A stretch of DNA of 64,000 nucleotides from Niebla homalea. Its lineage: Eukaryota > Ascomycota > Lecanoromycetes > Lecanorales > Ramalinaceae. The stretch covers positions 1 through 64,000 of the forward strand of contig JAHGAU010000030.1 in the NCBI GenBank assembly GCA_019925105.1. Direction: 5' to 3'. The notes beneath the pieces are model-generated. The model had not been told where the DNA came from. It saw only the letters and a program-made list of their open reading frames with translations, and did no database searches. Below, piece after piece: positions 47,871 through 60,849 of this stretch. Numbering within the stretch: position 1 is the first letter of the stretch; each line of letters starts with the position of its first letter. The translations under genes were made by a program, and so were the position numbers.

Positions 47871-49951
47871 CTGAAAAGATGACTGGCAAGACTAAGGCGG
47901 GAGTGGTAGACTCAACAAGAAGCCTACTCTTATGACTCATTAAGTAATACGCCAATCTTGCTAATGCTATGCGTAAACAAGATGTGTTATCCTGTAATCA
48001 AACAGGCTTTGCGTATGCTACCTGGAGTGTTGTAACAGGCGGTCAGTCTTGTTATTCCGCGAACTTTTGCCAGTAATTGATTCGCGTAAGGCGACCGAAG
48101 AGCGGACGGTAAGTGGAGGGAGAAGCTAGGTGAGGCGCTAATGAGTAAATGAATGAATGCGGTACTCGAGACTATTAGACTGCGTCAGACCCATTGTATA
48201 ACAGAAATGCCAGCCCGAGGTAGATTTCTCTGTTCGAGGACCAGCGTTTTAAGTTGAGAGCTCGTAGTAAACAAACCCCATTAAGACAATGGAGTAGACC
48301 TGGTAGCAATAAGCCTTAATAAAAATATAGGCAAGAAGTGTTAGCCCGCAAGATAATCGATGCGCCTGAAAATACGGAATGTTTCCAAAACCTCCATTTT
48401 TCTACCTGCTCCCCCCCTTTTCAACGCTTTTCTTCCACCCCTCCACTCAAACCTCCTCGCAAAATCCGCGACCCGAATCTCCTCATCCTTCGGTATAGTC
48501 GTCCTCCCTTAGCATCTTTCCGGAAAGATCTTCGGCCTACCACTCCTTCACTTTCGTTTTATATATTTTATCCGAGATCCTCTGCAGGACTATGAGAGGA
48601 CCATCCTCGCTCCTCTACGTACAGCGCACCTTTCTTCCGGCCCTGGCCACAGCAGTGGCTGTTGGTCTCGCAAAGAGGGTATGGTTCCCTGTAAAGAAGA
48701 GGGATAGATCTTTGCATTAGTAAACTCTTCTATCTGAAGAAGGGAGTCCGGCTGGGAAAGAAAGAAAGGGGGAGGGGGAAAAGAGGGGAAATCAGAAAAA
48801 AGGAACATTCATTACTTTGGGGGAAAATTAAGGCGGAGAGAAATTGGGGGGAGAAAGCTTCAAGGTTACCAGATCCACAAGCGTATGCGTTACACCACAT
48901 CTTTCACGAAGACTTTACGGGTCCTCTTCCTCGGCTACCATGATTGTGACTATCCGCTTGTCCCCATTCTCTTTACCCTAAGATCGATTCCCTTCAAAGT
49001 CGCCGCCCCATGAGAGCTATATCAGCCGGCCGTTCGTTAAGGGTCTCCCACGATGGGGACCGAAGACGTCCGCAGTTGACGCGGCGGGGAAGGGAGAGGC
49101 GATCACCGGGCTCTGGTGCAAGAGTGACACGATCGAAGGGCAGATTTTCCAACGGCGTACACGAGTTGGCAGGATTGTGGTTCGAAGGTAGTAAGACTCC
49201 AAGGGCAGCGTAGTACTTCACGGGCACGCGGTCAAAAACGTGGCGGCATGCTCATCTTCCTCCCCACCAGCCTGATTGGCGCAAAGCGGGGTCAGGCATG
49301 CTGGGGTAAAGGTCTGGTTACGATAGCCTAAATGGATCTTCATCAGGTCATGTTTCATGGTCCTCTGAAAGTACTTTGCTGGGATCGTTGCGGCGTGCCT
49401 ATTGGCGAAGGGTTTGAACCTTTACTCGGTGATGGTCGGGTAGGGATCTAGATTATTAGAGAGGAGGATGGTCAAGGCAGTCAAGGACGTATAGTACGAC
49501 GAAGGTTTCGCGACGTACGTTACCGGGAAGGAAGTGCTTGTTGGAGAGCATGGAAAGAGGCATATTGGGGGAAGGCAGATAAAGCAAGCGAACCTTATAT
49601 CGTAATAAATATTATATCGTAAAAGAGAAACTAGGCAAGGGAGGTAAAGGGCATCGGACTAAGCCATCGAATACGGTTCTTCCTATGCACTATAAAACAG
49701 AGATAGGATATGAATCTAACGGCAGATCGTAACCCTATACTCACAGATAGAGGAATTTAGATAGAGTGGTGTACGGGCGCTTCGACCTCCCCTTGAAGCC
49801 GAACCTTGGGGTAGGCTTTCTCCTCTTTTTTGTAATGATTTCGTATGTCGGTGGATGGTTCCGCTTTGATCGAGGCTTCTTTCGTTGACGATTCATCGGA
49901 GGGATCGAACAAGTAAGAGAAGCAGTACGTAAAGGTAACCTTTAAGGTAAA
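47871..49951. other. No supportable gene
   Basis: Frames on both strands at 48994-49500 look mildly protein-like (minus strand near 49300: HLGYRNQTFTPACLTPLC), but both strands give comparable readings and stops interrupt them. Nothing can be named. Confidence 0.45.
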
Positions 49952-50065
49952 TTGTCTTCGTCCTCTGTACCCACGCTATTAGTCATACTCCTTGTCCTCG
50001 GTATATTCATAGTGATGCTCTCACAGATAGGTTTCTTAACGCTCTGTTTAGTCAATATGTTGATA

Positions 50066-50480
50066 TCATTCGGCAATGCCACAGTGTTTCAAGGTTATAT
50101 GAGGTGCAACTTTAACTGCGAAAGCTTTTCTGTCGCTTCCGTACTTGAAATTGTCCGCCTTGGCCTCTTCTTCGTACCGCTCGGTTGTACGAAGATCCTC
50201 TATGATCACAACGACGTTTCCATCGCCCCGGTGCCTGAAATTGTTTACATTGACATCTCTCTCGTACCATTTGATCTTATCAGGATGCCAGTAAGTAGCA
50301 AGCATCTTCTTCATATTCCGGATCTGAGCGACACGATCCCGCCTCTTAACGTCTGTCCGATTCATCAAGAGCTCTTGAAAATCCCTCCTTTTCGTGTGCT
50401 GAATGCTCTGCAGCTGAGGCCAGGGAGGCTGAGGCGTTCTTATTGGGAAGGGAGACGGGGGAGTTCGAAGACGGTGGAGA
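50066..50480 (-). pseudogene. VID27-like C-terminal fragment, duplicated motif
   Basis: The minus strand holds two successive versions of the VID27 C-terminal motif. The first reads NMKKMLATYWHPDKIKWYER, then NVNNFRHRGDGNVVVI. The second reads RYEEEAKADNFKYGSDRKAF. VID27 is a fungal WD40-like protein named for vacuole import and degradation. Its C-terminus carries one such block (roughly TWN-KK-L...DPYKIKRY...VKADNFK-GSDKNVIVALP). The rest of the protein is missing here, so this is a scrap with a tandem duplication. The plus-strand frame at 49952-50587 is the antisense shadow. Confidence 0.55.
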
Positions 50481-50599
50481 GCAGGGGAAGGAGGCTGACC
50501 CGGCTATTCAAAAATGGGGGACAGGTAAGGAAAAGGCTTAGGTTTCACAATCGTAATTCACCAGCAGGGTGTGCGAGTTGCAAGTAAGTTTCTTGTTCT

Positions 50600-51544
50600 T
50601 TCGATAAGCCATTAATGTTGCACGGCTACCGAGCGGGCGGAAGCTTCATCTCTGTCAAGGCAGCCCTTGTATGATAACTAAAAAGCCGGATCATTGCACT
50701 GGGTCGTATTGTGGGTTCAGCATGGAAGTGTGCGGTGGTATCAGGCTCGCTGGCAGAAGGCAAAAGACGACAGAAGCTAAAGCAACTGTAGAATCCGTAG
50801 TAAAGGTCTCAAGTACTTAGGCTAGGCGGCCATCGTCTTCCCCTTCCCATAAGATTGTTTGGGAAAGTTGTCCTCTATCCTTGGGTGTTCCCACTCGAGT
50901 ATTGAACCTTCTTGTCTCACCCTTGATGATTCTTCATTGCACCTGGTAGATAAGAGAATAAGGTGTGCAGCAGCTAAAGATTGGAAGAAGAAGAAGAGGG
51001 ATTTATAGGGGTGGCTGAGTTACGCTCTCAGCTTTCTGGGGCCTCTTTTCCAAGGAACAAATGGAAGCTTCCGACAAACATATCTTCACTCAGGCTAGAG
51101 AAGGAGAATCAACCGGATCGACTGCTGGCAGGAGAACGTGGCCAATCACACCAAAGGAGTTGCCAAGGCGTCACTCCTTCCCCATCGCGACCGAAGATAT
51201 TCAAAACAACTCCTCCATCAAATTCGCCAGCAAGAGCCTCGGCCCGAGCGAGCTCAGATTACGCTCCACCGCGAGACGCTCAGAGTTGCAAGAGATCTCA
51301 ATCAAGGCAGTCAGCCAGCTGACTACAAGAAGGAGGGAAGACTGAAACAGCCAGTGCGTTTTGCATCCTCTCCCCCCTCCAAACCATACAGCAAGGAGCA
51401 AATATCGATCAAGAATATCCGAGCAACCTCCCACCTCTAGCTCTACATCAAAACTTCCCCCTCTTCATTCACTTCAAGTTCCCCACTAAACTCTTCAGTA
51501 CTACCTCGGCCAACCTGCACTTTTGTCAAGTGTCACAGCTGGGG
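50600..51544. other. Upstream region with overlapping short frames
   Basis: Overlapping plus-strand frames at 50981-51440 are Ser/Arg/Pro-rich and give no recognisable domain. Most of this is probably the promoter side of the 51669 gene. Confidence 0.4.
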
Positions 51545-51552
51545 TATAAAAG
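51545..51552 (+). promoter_or_regulatory. TATA box
   Basis: TATAAAAG, a good match to the consensus, stands 117 bases before the ATG at 51669. It is followed by CT-rich leader sequence, as in many fungal promoters. Confidence 0.5.
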
Positions 51553-51668
51553 GACGTTTCATCCCAGCTCTCTTCTTTCCTTCCTCGTACTTCAGTCGAA
51601 ACGAACGATTGGCTTTAACACATACCCAGCTCCGAACTTGAAAACTTTGTACAAATCAAGACTCCTCC

Positions 51669-52943
51669 ATGGCACAGCCTACCTCATCCAAGGATCAAGA
51701 TCGCCAGCCCATGGACATATCATCCACTAATGTCGGCGATCCCTTTAGCCGCTTCCCAGATGCCACTGTCAAGTCAGCCGAAGACTTGGTAATCTGGACG
51801 AATACTCATAAGGCTGATGTAAAGGCGAAAGAAAAAATTGATGAATTTGAGGAAAGCATGAACGATCTGTATGAATTGGAATCCCTCAAGGCCGAAGCTG
51901 ATTTTGCCTACGTTGCTTATCTCATAAAGAGGAGGAAAATGGAGTTTCATCTGCAGATGTCGGAACTGCGGAAAATCTTCCATAATGGCAATCAGCCCCT
52001 TCAGGAACAGCCCAAAACAAGCCCTGATCCATCATTCTGTCCTCCTACCAAATCAGAAACAAATCCCGAGAACTTCAAAACGGTAATCTTCGCACAAATG
52101 AAGCTTGAACAGCCCAAGGAAGTCGCGAGTGTTATCTTGCTTGGTGACTACCAAAAGCCAATCTTAGTTCAGTCCTACAAGCAGACGCAATTCGCCCTGT
52201 CGCCCTCCGAAGGTATCTTTCGCTACTCTGAGATTGCACAGAATGGCTATCTGGAGCACCTCCCGGACCTCGAAACTAAAACTTCCTCCAAGACCTTGAG
52301 TTGGTCTGATGTTAACCTCATTGTTGATCCTCCATTTTGGCGACTACACCGCGACGGGAATGACGGGGATCGCTTCTTTGTAGCGCCCAAGACGGAACAC
52401 CACAGCCATGAAGAGACCGAGGATGCTGAGCAAGAGAGATGGGTACAAGACGAGAGTGCAGGAGACATCTTCCTCGCCTTGGGATGGCTGGTCGAGAAGA
52501 TAGAGGGCGGCACAGACCGAGACACCCGTTATGTCTGCGCCTTGAACCTTTCATCTGACCCTCTATCAATGTGGCTCATTTACGATTACCGCCAACCAAA
52601 CGATGACAGCTACCTCTGTACGGCGGACATACCGACAGTCGAAAAGCAGAATTTCTACCTGGATTCCGACGACGAGAGCCAAGGAACTTCCTCTGGTCCC
52701 GTGGCAGGACAGGAGACATCCAAAGGCTATATAGACCATCATGCGCCATGGGACATCGCCCGTCTGTACAAAGACGCCCTCAATGACTGGCCCGAAGACA
52801 GTGCTGCTGCTGCCCGTGTGGAAGCTCCAACAGCTCTCAAGATTTACGACCCCGCCCAAACCAGTCTACGGGCAAAGCGAGTAGATCCCCCAGCCAGCCT
52901 CTTAACTCGACACTTTCAAGACAGCCTACTTGGCAAAGAATGA
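51669..52943 (+). CDS. Unknown 424-residue protein, apparently intact
   Basis: A single unbroken frame of 424 codons from an ATG preceded by a TATA box. Residues about 45-110 are helical and charged (KEKIDEFEESMNDLYELESL), probably a coiled coil. The middle (about 135-320) mixes strands and loops with aromatic clusters (DPPFWRLHRDGNDGDRFFVA, MWLIYDYRQPNDD) and acidic stretches. The C-terminal part has DSDDESQ, then HHAPWDIARLYKDALNDWPE. No signal peptide or membrane segment is seen. I recognise no family. The even codon use and lack of stops over 1.27 kb in a decayed region argue that it is a live gene. Confidence 0.75.
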   Translation: MAQPTSSKDQDRQPMDISSTNVGDPFSRFPDATVKSAEDLVIWTNTHKADVKAKEKIDEFEESMNDLYELESLKAEADFAYVAYLIKRRKMEFHLQMSELRKIFHNGNQPLQEQPKTSPDPSFCPPTKSETNPENFKTVIFAQMKLEQPKEVASVILLGDYQKPILVQSYKQTQFALSPSEGIFRYSEIAQNGYLEHLPDLETKTSSKTLSWSDVNLIVDPPFWRLHRDGNDGDRFFVAPKTEHHSHEETEDAEQERWVQDESAGDIFLALGWLVEKIEGGTDRDTRYVCALNLSSDPLSMWLIYDYRQPNDDSYLCTADIPTVEKQNFYLDSDDESQGTSSGPVAGQETSKGYIDHHAPWDIARLYKDALNDWPEDSAAAARVEAPTALKIYDPAQTSLRAKRVDPPASLLTRHFQDSLLGKE

Positions 52944-54051
52944 GACTGAGGACGCTGTCCTGACAAGGGCTACAGAACGTCTCTGTGTGAACGGCTTTAC
53001 AGGTAGACTGCTGCATATGTGACCGTGACTGTACGGACTTCTTTCGGGCCTTGAAATGGATACAAAGAAGGCCGCGTTGACAGTGTACCTAGACAAGCAG
53101 AATGGTAGATCCCATACATACGATTCAGCCTACTTCCGTACCCATAATGCGCATTGCATCGTTTGGCATCGAACACTGATATTCAGAATACCCTCATGGC
53201 TGGAGAATCATTTATACATATTACCCATACCTATACTGAACACGCTATACTTTCGTAGCAATAGCTTGAGATCATGTCAATGTTGATCATGTAAACGTAA
53301 AAGACGTCACTGAGTCTGATCCATATAAATCCAGACAACGAAAGACACGACAAACACTACAGACAATAGTGACGTCTGCGAGAGTCTCTCCACCAGCAGC
53401 TCCACCAGCAACAACAGCGTCATCATCACCAATACTGCCAGTATGTCAAGCAAGTAGCTGACAATCAATACGGCTCGAAGTGCGGCCAGCCTCAAATCCG
53501 TCCCTTTCCATAGGCCAGACGACTACATCATCAACAATAACCTTTACCTTCTCAGCAACGAGCATTCAAGCAGCTTCTCCGCCGATCCACACCCAAATCT
53601 TCACCTATACGACAGAAGACCTTGTAAGTCGAATTTGTACCTCACAGGCACAACGTCTGCTCCTTCACCTCGGTTCCCAAACCGACCAATGGTTTCGATC
53701 CGCAATCCATCCACGTATGCTGCCTCGAGGCCGAAGCCACAGAATAATACGAAAACGGAGCTCAGCCAGACGCGACTATCGAAACGGGCACGATGTAGAC
53801 GACAATCGGATCAGGGAAAATGGGAGAGTACTACGACTTGGCTCCGAAGATGGATGGGGGCCACCATGAAGAAGACGCCATCTGGCTCCGCGGACGTAGC
53901 CGAGATGGGTCAGGTGCGACGTCTGAGAATCGGGCTTTATACGCGTGGTTGCCAAGACATTGTGGGTGTACGAGGGGCTCTGTATGCTGGCACGGTGCTT
54001 AAGTGGCACTTTTTAAGACTGAGTAGGCAATAAGACGAGCGTGATAATGTT
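52944..54051. other. Region with uncertain coding remains
   Basis: Plus-strand frames at 53480-54033 include a Ser/Thr-rich stretch (TTTSSTITFTFSATSIQAAS) followed by a GTAAGT that could be a donor, but no acceptor gives a convincing continuation. The three frames share stops. I cannot define a gene. Confidence 0.35.
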
Positions 54052-55260
54052 CTACTTGCTACAGTCGGTTGCGCTGTTCAAGGGCATAATGCTTGACTTA
54101 GCCAGGAATAAGTCAACGATAAACAACAGGAGTTCGAAGGCGACTACGTGGTACCTCCAATACCCAGCCACCGTATACAGGGGAGTGATTATGATCGACG
54201 GCAGCTCATTATACACGTCCATTACATCGAAGTTGCAGATATTCCTAAATAGGAGCATGGCGGCACCTAAAGTAAAGTCCTTGGAAAGGAGGTTGAACGG
54301 AACTCTGGCCGCGTCGTCGAACGAGATAACCCCCATCAAGAAGAGTACGCTCTCGATTGCTAATTACACGGCGACCAAGGTCCTCGGGATAGCCATATCC
54401 GACTCGTCGTAGAAGTCCAAGAAGTTGGACGACACGAGCTTTATGTGCGCGGTCGAACGGCGCAAGGTGTCCCCTCACATGCAGGTGGCTGAGACGAAGG
54501 GAACCTGTCAGCCCGACTACAAGTACATGGTCATTAACGAAGAAACGTTTAGTAATCTTGTAGACATAAGCCTGAAGACCTCGGTTGCGAAAAGAGTCGT
54601 CGGTGCGATCGAGATTATACCCCACGCGTCGGGTATGGATAGCGTTCGGGATCTGATTTTCTCGTATATCTCCAGCTTCAAGAGGAAGAGGCGGATGTAT
54701 AAAAGGTAAAACCAGCCTTTTTTCGATTATGAACATCGCTAGCACCGGACACCTACTTGTACACATACTAACCACGCGTTCATATACATGTCCATGGGTT
54801 TGGCAACAATCCTTACCACGTACTTTGCCACTGGCTGCTCCAGCTCCACGTCCCAAGCCGTCTCCACCAACACGTGCTTGAAGGTCTCAGTCTCCCAAGG
54901 AGATATGGGATGGCTGCCCAGGTTTACGCTCATTGGACCGGATACATGCAGAGCATATTGACGCAACAGGCAGGAGAGTGGTGTGAGTAGGCCTCAGGCT
55001 CGGAGCGCGTATTGCATAGGCTGGTCATGAGATCGTTGTGCACGAAGTCGGTCTTCCAGTGCCGGGCGTCTGCAGTGCATGGGGTGCCACTCCCTGTCGC
55101 TGGGCCATCGCTGTGCGCGAGCAGGTCTGACCCGGCGTTGGTATACGTGTCCTCGTACGTGGCGCAGAACGAGTGTATCAAGCTGTTAAGGGCGATATGG
55201 ACGACGAGACCTACGGCTTCGTTATAGAACCAATCGATATGCACATATATGTTCGTATAA
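54052..55260 (-). pseudogene. Multi-pass membrane protein relic, unknown family
   Basis: One minus-strand frame reads through from about 54966 to 54052 with a handful of stops. It encodes GSHPISPWETETFKHVLVET, a hydrophobic stretch (YLLYIRLFLLKLEIY), AWGIISIAPTTLFATEVFRL, ESVLFLMGVISFDDAARVPF, DFTLGAAMLLFRNICNF and AFELLLFIVDLFLA. An upstream part (55244-54930, another frame) reads HIDWFYNEAVGLVVHIALNS. Four or more hydrophobic segments suggest an integral membrane protein. Several stops look like mutated Trp or Gln codons. The family is not recognised. Plus-strand frames at 54041-54709 and the 203-codon minus frame at 54245-54856 are shadows. Confidence 0.5.
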
Positions 55261-56467
55261 GAGGTCCAGTTTATGTTAAGGACTCTTTAACCTTTGTTGC
55301 AGAAGAGCGCGCCTAAGTGCACAACCTGCGGTCGTTCATATCGTCCTTTTTCGTATCGTCGAAGCACTTAGCGTTATTATGGGGGGTGCTGTCGTGATTT
55401 CTACCGCGGTAGTGGCTGATCACCACCCTCACTGCTCCAATACGCTCGCGACGATGTACCTAGAGCACGTCATCTATGTCTAGATCAGTTCGTGGTCGTG
55501 GTCGTAGTGTTTCCAACGATGGGAATCTCAAGCGTTTTGGTATAAAGGTCAAAAAGATCCCTGTTGATATTGATTTTTATCCAAATAATGACGGTTAGAT
55601 TTTGCTCCAGGCGAACTTGGCGTTTGCTATAGGCTATGACATTAACTATTCATCTTCCGTCCTTTGCTTGGTCTAGGAGGGCAAGCAATGCCTTTTGCGC
55701 GTAGGAAAAGGTCGTCTGAAAGGGTGCGGGAGCAAAGGAGGAGGAAGCACTGACCTGCCCAACCCTATGTTATCAGTAAGGTGAATCCGTTGATGTGCTT
55801 TATTGCTAATCTTGCTTCTGTGTGTCGATATTAGCGCTATGTGCTTGTGGCAACGAGAATTGCTGTGCGAAGTGCTTTGCAACGGCGTGGTTAGACGTAA
55901 CCTGCACATCCAGCTCCTCCGAGATCTACGTTCCGAGCTTGCGAATATATGTCCACGCCCGCATGGTCGATCATGCCCTTAAGTGGCATTATCGTATGCA
56001 TGGCGGGGTCCACCTCCTTGTCGCCGCCTTTAACCGGCACTATCTCGCTTAGATTCTCGTTAATATACTTCTTTCTGCCGACGCCCTTGATTCCTGCTGT
56101 ACAGTTCGATCAGCGCGCGCAGAGAGCAATCGCCGCACTTCGACCTCGCCAGGTAGTGCCATCGTCAATCTTGACGACTAAGATTGGTTCATGGCAGTCA
56201 TACCTTACTGCGAATGGTACATCTTTCTCCTCAAGATCGTACTATCGTGGATTCAAACCTCTCTTAGACCATGAATACTTTTGCGCAATATGTGCACGCC
56301 CATTCACTACTTGAGTCTCGAATGGGTCGGCCCTTGAACAGAATCAAAAGTATCCTTGGCGTTCTCAGCTCTTGAAAATTGTGCCTTGCTCTGAACGTAC
56401 GGGGGGCTGCCGTCTTACCGCAGGAGTGAATGGTGGCTGATTTTGTCTATAAGAATTCCGGACGGTC
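55261..56467. other. No supportable gene
   Basis: A minus-strand stretch near 56050-55900 reads EIVPVKGGDKEVDPAMHTIM and then MPLKGMIDHAGVDIYSQARN. It may be a scrap of a gene, but it is not recognised. The other frames are short. Confidence 0.4.
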
Positions 56468-56656
56468 TTTGAAGGGTGTAGTTTAGCTACTAGCTAATTT
56501 GCCGGACATGCGGAATAGCCACTTATCGGCTAAGCGGCTCTTTAGGGGCCGTGCGGGGGAGCTTAGAGATTTATATGAACCAATTTACTTAAATCCCTGA
56601 ATTCTTTATTTTATTTTTAAGGATTTATTTAAATAATGGCTTTTATTAAAATTATT
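56468..56656 (+). repeat. Split direct repeat A1
   Basis: About 189 bases repeated at 60848-61036. Example: GGCTCTTTAGGGGCCGTGCG here against GGCTTTTTAAGGGCCGTATA there. A1 keeps normal GC, whereas A2 carries C-to-T and G-to-A changes. Confidence 0.8.
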
Positions 56657-59600
56657 TTATATATATTTTTTTTATTAAAAACTTATTATTTTTTTATTAA
56701 CTTTATATTTAATAAATTACTTAACGTATTTATTATTATATTTACCCGCTTTAACCTTATTATTACCATTTATTTTATCCGATTAGCCTCGCGTAATAAA
56801 GCCGTCTTAAGGCCTTTATTATTAAAAAGATTGGTTAAAATATTTTCCGTGGTTAAAAAGGTGACGGATCGTACTTTATATAGTTAAGTTAAGAAACTTA
56901 TTAATAATAAATTTACGTCCGGATTTATATTATAATTTTATTTTTATTATACCCGTATTATAAGTTTATAGTTATTAATTAAGTTTATTATTTTCAATTT
57001 TAATAATAATAATAATATTAATATATAAAAAATTAAAGTCTATTATATATAAAGGCTTTTTACCCAATAATTTAATTAGCTTAAGGCTTTACCCTTATAG
57101 GTTCCGTAAACGGGGGGGTACTTATATATATTAACCGGATATACCTTATTTATTTAAATATTTTATTAATAATTTTAATTATTTTTCTTTTAATATAAAT
57201 AGTTTTAAGTTAAAATATAAAGTATAATATTAAAATCGGAGGCTTTATAGGGTTTTTATCGTAATAAATATGAAATATTCTTTAAGGGTATTTTATTAAA
57301 TACGTTTTTTTATGAATATCGTAATATTTATATTAAATTTCCTTTAATTAAAAGGTTTTAATTTATTATTATATAAAAAGGGGATCTAAATTATTTAGCC
57401 CTTAAAAGGATTACGATAAAATATTATTTTTTAAAAATTAAACCTTAAAATAAAGAAAACGCATTTAAAAAGAAATACGGGTTATTATTTACCGGTATTG
57501 AAATTTACTTTATAATTCTTTATTATTTTAACCCAAAAAAACGGCTTAAAATATATAAAACCTTTATAATATACCGGGCTTATTTTTTTAAACTATTAAT
57601 TTTATATACCCTTAACTCCGTAATTTAATATTATTATATTTTTATTAATTATATAATAATTTATAATTAAAATAAACCGGAAAATTAAACGGTTTATAAT
57701 ACAGATAAAACTTATGGCGTTTTAAGATTTTATTTTAATATAATAACCTTTTTAACTTTACGGTTAATTATTATAACGATATCGGAATATAAAAATAAAA
57801 AAAATTAAGTTTATTATAATTAAAATAAGGATAAATATATAACGTCCGATTTTAAGTATTAACGTAATTATATATATTATAATTATAAGGGTTCTTATAA
57901 AGCCTGGGACTATATTTAATAAGGTAATTTTAACGTATTATTACTTAAGTAACCCCGTAATAAATAATTAGCCGACTCCGTAATTATCCCTTTTCCTTAA
58001 TAAGTATTAATAAAGGTTTATTTTATTATATAATAAATATAAATAATAATTAAATAAATAAAGAAATCTTATTTAAAGTTAAGAAGTAAAATTTTTAACT
58101 ATACCGTTACCCGGACCGTAATTACCGTTTGTTAATAGGGTAATTAAGCCGTTTTAGGGTAAAATTAGGTTATTACGGCCCTAATAAATCCGTAATTTAC
58201 CTATTTTACCCATTAATTATAAAGGATTTTACCGTATTAAATAACGATATCCATAAATAATTAATTAAAAACCGTCTTATTACTTATATATACGTTTTTA
58301 ATAAATTATATATATACTTTTTATTAACTTTAACTCTTAAGTATAATGGTAAATAATACTATATTTATAACCTTTTATATTTTTACAGGGAATCTATTAA
58401 TAACGGAATTAACGTCTTTTATAAGGCTTTTAAGTATATATTTATTAATAAAGCGATTAACGCGGTAATTATATAGGGCCCGGGCTTTATACTTATTAAA
58501 AAGGATTTATTTAATATTTTCCGTTATATTTTAATAATTATAAATAATTAATAATTATTTAAGTTTACGTAAAATAATATTTATTATATTAAATATTTCT
58601 TTCCTTTTAAATTAAAAACCGTATTATTTTTATTTAATTTTATAGTAAAAAATTTATATTAAATACTTATTATTAAACTTAATTTTAATATTATATTTTA
58701 TTATTTAAATAACTTTTTTAATATATTCCTATTAAAGATTAACTTTAAGGTTTTTAATTAAGCTTTTAATTACTTATATAATAAATTTAAGTTATTTAAA
58801 AACCTTAAGAAAGATTTTATAAATATTATATTTAATTTCTTAAGTATTAAGATAAATACCGTAATAATAAAGGTACGTTTACCGTAAAATAAATTATAAT
58901 AAGTAATTTAAAGTATTAAAAACGCCTTTAAGAGTTATTTAATTAAATATATTATACTTAAATTTTTAATAAATTTATTAAGCTTTATAATTAAAATAAT
59001 ATTATTAAAATGGTTTTTCCTTTATAAGTTATATAATAAGCTTATAAAGGTTAATCGTTAATAAATTTATATAAATAATAAAATCCGTAAGGATTTCTTT
59101 TAATAATAAAAGTTATTAAATAACTATAATAACCTATATTTAAGACGGCTCTTAATAACCCGGTTACGGTATTACCTTTATACCGACGTATCGTTTACTT
59201 ATAGTATAAGTGGCTATTTATTTAAAGATATTAAGGACGTATTTACCCCGGAATTTACCTTTATTTATAGGTTATTTCCTTAATTAAAAAGGGCTTATAT
59301 AAACGTCTTTAAGATAATAATTATACTTAAAGCTTTACGGTAATAATATATTATATTAATAAGGAACTTAATAATAATTTATTTAAATAATATAAAGGTT
59401 ATTTATAATATTAAAAACTTAACCGTATAAAGTTAAGCTATAAATATTATTTATTAATTAACCTTTATTTTATTTTTAAATAATATTAAGTATATTATAA
59501 AGTAAATCTTTATTAAGGATAATTAAATAATTAATTGGATTTTAAAATTTAAATAAAAAAAATCATTAATAATTTATTTTAACTTATATATTTATATATA

Positions 59601-60659
59601 TCGTAATTATATTGGATTATAAATATATTAAAAACGGGTAAAACGTAAGTTAAATTAATTTATAAATAACGTAATATTTACGTTTTAGCTTTATATTAAA
59701 TATAAAGTCGTTATATAATATAAAAAGTAACTCCTATTTTAAGTAATATATTATATACGGGGTTTACTTAATTATTTTTACTTTACCTTTTATACTTATT
59801 AAATAATATATATACCTTATTAATATTAAAAAGCTATCTTATAAAATTATTAAAAGCTATTTTATCGTTATTAAATCAGTATATATTAACCGGGACATCG
59901 GAAACCTTAAGGTTTTTTAATATTTAATATTTTAATATTTTATATACGGCGTAAAAAGATTATAAAATAAATATATATAAAAAGAATAGCTTTTTATTAT
60001 TAATAATATCCTTATTAAGTTTATATATAGTTTTAATATTATTATTAAATTTAACTTTATTATATAAACCGTTTTTTACCTTATTTATATAAACTTTTTA
60101 CGGGTAAGGGAGTTTATTTATAATAAAGTTGATTTTAAACCGGATTTTAAGAAATATTATATAACTTAATTATATATAAAATTTAAGGATAATTATATAA
60201 AGCTTTGTATTTTAACGTTAAAAATAGATACCTTTTAAGAAGGAATTATTTTTAAAATTATAATAACCTTTAATAAAACTTATTTTATATAATCTTTAAA
60301 GGATTTATATTTTTAAGCGGCGACTTTATTATAAGTTCCGTTTTTTTCTTTTATTTTAAGATTATTTATATAGGATTTTATTATTAATATATTATATAAA
60401 CGGTTTATATAATATAATATCCGCGGTAATTATTCCGGTTATTCTTTCCGTTAAAATATAATTATAGATATATAAAAAGTTAAATTAAATATTAAGTTTA
60501 TTAAAAAACTTAATAAATAAAAGTTAAATATATATTAACTTTATATTAATTTAATTAACGATATTATCCTTAGAATATTACGTTATTATTAACTTATTTA
60601 AGGTTAAATAAGTTAATTAATATTTATTTAAATCGTTTCTTTAAAACTTATATTTTAAC

Positions 60660-60849
60660 TTTAAGGGTTTTTAACTTTAATTTTACTCTATAATTAAATT
60701 ATAATAAAGGGTATTTTAATAATAAAGTACCTTAAAACCTTAACGGTAAAATCTTTATAACTTAAGTCTTAAGATAAATTAATTAAAATATTATAAATAT
60801 TAAAAATATTATATATTTATATATATATATAATAAGGATTAAATAAATT
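60660..60849 (+). repeat. Split direct repeat B1
   Basis: Repeated at about 61095-61288. Shared segments include TTAACTTTAATTTTAC and ACTTAA-TCTTAAGATA. B1 is the heavily RIP-mutated member. It abuts A2 directly. Confidence 0.75.

Noticed and set aside
49952..50587. 211-codon plus-strand hydrophobic frame resembling a membrane protein
   Set aside because: Antisense to the VID27-like scrap; its hydrophobic start depends on a non-ATG codon.
54245..54856. 203-codon minus-strand frame
   Set aside because: Arg/Leu/Gly-rich shadow of the membrane-protein relic in a neighbouring frame.
56636..56887. 83-codon plus-strand frame
   Set aside because: Chance frame of AT-rich codons at the start of the retrotransposon; no gag or enzyme motif.
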